The notes under the pieces were generated by a model. The model searched no databases. It was not told where the DNA came from and saw only the letters and a list, made by a program, of their open reading frames with translations. This document shows positions 40,312 to 41,201 of a DNA stretch of 41,201 nucleotides, piece after piece (the first letter of the stretch is position 1; each line of letters opens with the position of its first letter). The position numbers and the translations under genes were made by a program. Source of the stretch: Candidatus Kerfeldbacteria bacterium CG15_BIG_FIL_POST_REV_8_21_14_020_45_12 (lineage in GTDB: Bacteria > Patescibacteriota > Patescibacteriia > UBA9570 > XYC2-FULL-38-9); assembly GCA_002781785.1 (NCBI GenBank), contig PFGC01000063.1, positions 1-41,201 on the forward strand. Direction: 5' to 3'.

Positions 40312-41201
40312 TTACTTTAACCAGAGCTCGTAAGTACTTGGAGTTGTCGTAGCTACGCCTGTAAATGAGACCGTATCAGTGGTTGAAACAGGATTGCCTG
40401 TGGTTACACCCGGTTCGTTAGGTTGAGATGGCTCATCTGTACTTGATCCATTTGGATCATTCGTTGTACCTGGCTCGTCGGTACTTGATCCATTTGGGTC
40501 TTTGGTTACTCCAGGTTGATCAGTGCCACTTCCCTTTGGGTCATTCTGATCCTTTGGTGGAACTAGCTTGTCTTCCTTGGCATAAAACCAACGGTCAATT
40601 TCACCAACATCTACCGCAAGGCGATTGAATGAATAGTCCTTTAGAGCACCGGCCGGAGCGCCTGTGTAGGTAGAATCATCCAGAAAATAATTCTGCTGAT
40701 TGATAACAGGTAGTTCGTCAATGAATCCGTTAACTGGCGCTAGGTATGTCTTGTCGACCATAGTAAAGTAGAGATGAACATCAACATCGCTGCCAGTAAT
40801 ATAGATTCTTCTTAAGTCGTGACTTTTAACGTCAAAGACTATTTCTGCTGTATAGGGCTTGGCTACATCTGGTAAATACTCGTTCCAACTAAGCCCATGA
40901 ATACCTGACACCAAGGCAGAAACATCTCCCTTGCGGATTTGATCAGTTGAAATTTTTTCCTCATTTGGATTAAGTTGTACAACCCCGCTAGAGTTAATCG
41001 ATGCAGTATTTAGAAATGTGGTAATAGCCGCTCGAGGATCAACATTGACGGCTAATTGCTTTCTAACTGACACATCATAAGGGGGGCGTTGCCCTTTAAA
41101 TTCTAACAGTGGTAGTCCGGCTGTAAAATTTAAAAATTTGTTCTCACCATTAACGAATAGCTCAGCCCCCACCCGAGATCCAGTTTGAGCAGCAGTACCT
41201 G
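40312..41201 (-). CDS. Hypothetical protein with C-terminal repeats, 5' end beyond window
   Basis: The frame stays open to the right edge (residues before GAELFVNGENKF read GTAAQTGSRV), so the start is missing; the GTG at 41172 is unlikely to be the true start. At least 296 codons. The visible part has beta-rich segments (AEIVFDVKSHDLRRIYITG; VHLYFTMVDKTYLAPVN) and ends in Gly/Asp/Ser/Thr/Pro-rich repeats. Probably an extracellular protein with a disordered C-terminal linker; no family recognised. Confidence 0.7.
   Translation of the reverse strand, partial: GTAAQTGSRVGAELFVNGENKFLNFTAGLPLLEFKGQRPPYDVSVRKQLAVNVDPRAAITTFLNTASINSSGVVQLNPNEEKISTDQIRKGDVSALVSGIHGLSWNEYLPDVAKPYTAEIVFDVKSHDLRRIYITGSDVDVHLYFTMVDKTYLAPVNGFIDELPVINQQNYFLDDSTYTGAPAGALKDYSFNRLAVDVGEIDRWFYAKEDKLVPPKDQNDPKGSGTDQPGVTKDPNGSSTDEPGTTNDPNGSSTDEPSQPNEPGVTTGNPVSTTDTVSFTGVATTTPSTYELWLK
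40430..40555. repeat. Three 42-bp tandem repeats
   Basis: Copies at 40430-40471, 40472-40513 and a degenerate 40514-40555, coding for 14-residue units of the type DPNGSSTDEPGTTN in the right-edge protein. Confidence 0.8.

Noticed and set aside
40431-40556. CRISPR-like array from the short repeats at the right edge
   Set aside because: The repeats are adjacent 42-bp units without spacers and are in frame inside a coding sequence.

Overview
The window reads as a chromosomal segment of a Candidate Phyla Radiation (Patescibacteria, probably Parcubacteria-like) bacterium. The evidence is indirect: a PrgI/VirB4/VirB6-type secretion locus joined to a giant cysteine-rich surface protein, an RNHCP zinc-ribbon protein, many lineage-specific hypothetical genes with one N-terminal membrane anchor, tightly packed operons, and few Shine-Dalgarno sequences. 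UGA is used as a normal stop (for example at the ends of the PrgI-like gene and rsmA), which argues against the UGA-glycine lineages. No marker present allows a firm species call.

Layout. (1) 1-21998, all minus strand, is a T4SS-like surface locus in two transcription units. The distal unit (promoter 22025-22053) encodes a membrane-anchored Asp/Ca-repeat protein and a 3452-residue secreted Cys-rich protein carrying a von Willebrand A domain and jelly-roll-like modules, and ends at the hairpin 10611-10636. The second unit (promoter 10525-10553) encodes a VirB6/TrbL-like membrane protein, a large proline-rich cytosolic protein, a PrgI (VirB3-like) protein, a TraC-like protein, the VirB4 ATPase, a VirB8-like candidate, a small helical protein and an acidic repeat protein cut by the window edge. 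(2) 22050-25841 is the minus-strand operon leuS-tsaC-rsmA with overlapping stops and starts. (3) 25989-31017 holds a LysM/M23 peptidase, a lone receiver protein, rsmI, a hypothetical gene and comM/yifB. (4) 31105-31626 is a roughly 62% GC cNMP-binding-like gene in its own unit, compositionally foreign. (5) 31729-33004 is dksA/traR-type gene, lspA, RNHCP. (6) 33086-33490 is a strong candidate for a structured noncoding RNA of about 400 nt with its own promoter and terminator. (7) 33629-37671 is rpsO, a membrane-anchored hypothetical gene, pnp with a long double-hairpin leader, and gmk. (8) 37797-40208 is an operon of a NYN-domain protein and two paralogous helical proteins. (9) 40312 to the right edge is the 3' part of a repeat-containing hypothetical gene.

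How the parts fit. VirB3/4/6/8-like parts without VirB7/9/10 fit a single-membrane conjugation-derived translocation channel. The giant VWA/Cys-rich protein and its Ca-repeat partner next to it look like the surface-exposed side of the same machine or its substrate; a role in cell-cell attachment or DNA/protein uptake is inference. The remaining genes are translation and RNA housekeeping (leuS, tsaC, rsmA, rsmI, rpsO, pnp, gmk) mixed with lineage-specific genes.

The most novel items are the unidentified structured RNA at 33086-33490, the VWA domain apparently nested inside a jelly-roll module of the giant protein, a three-member paralogous family ending in LPxRx[ST]I, the foreign high-GC gene, and the frequent fusion of terminators with the next promoter. 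Starts were checked against actual ATG codons; several longest-ORF starts are TTG or GTG and were shortened.
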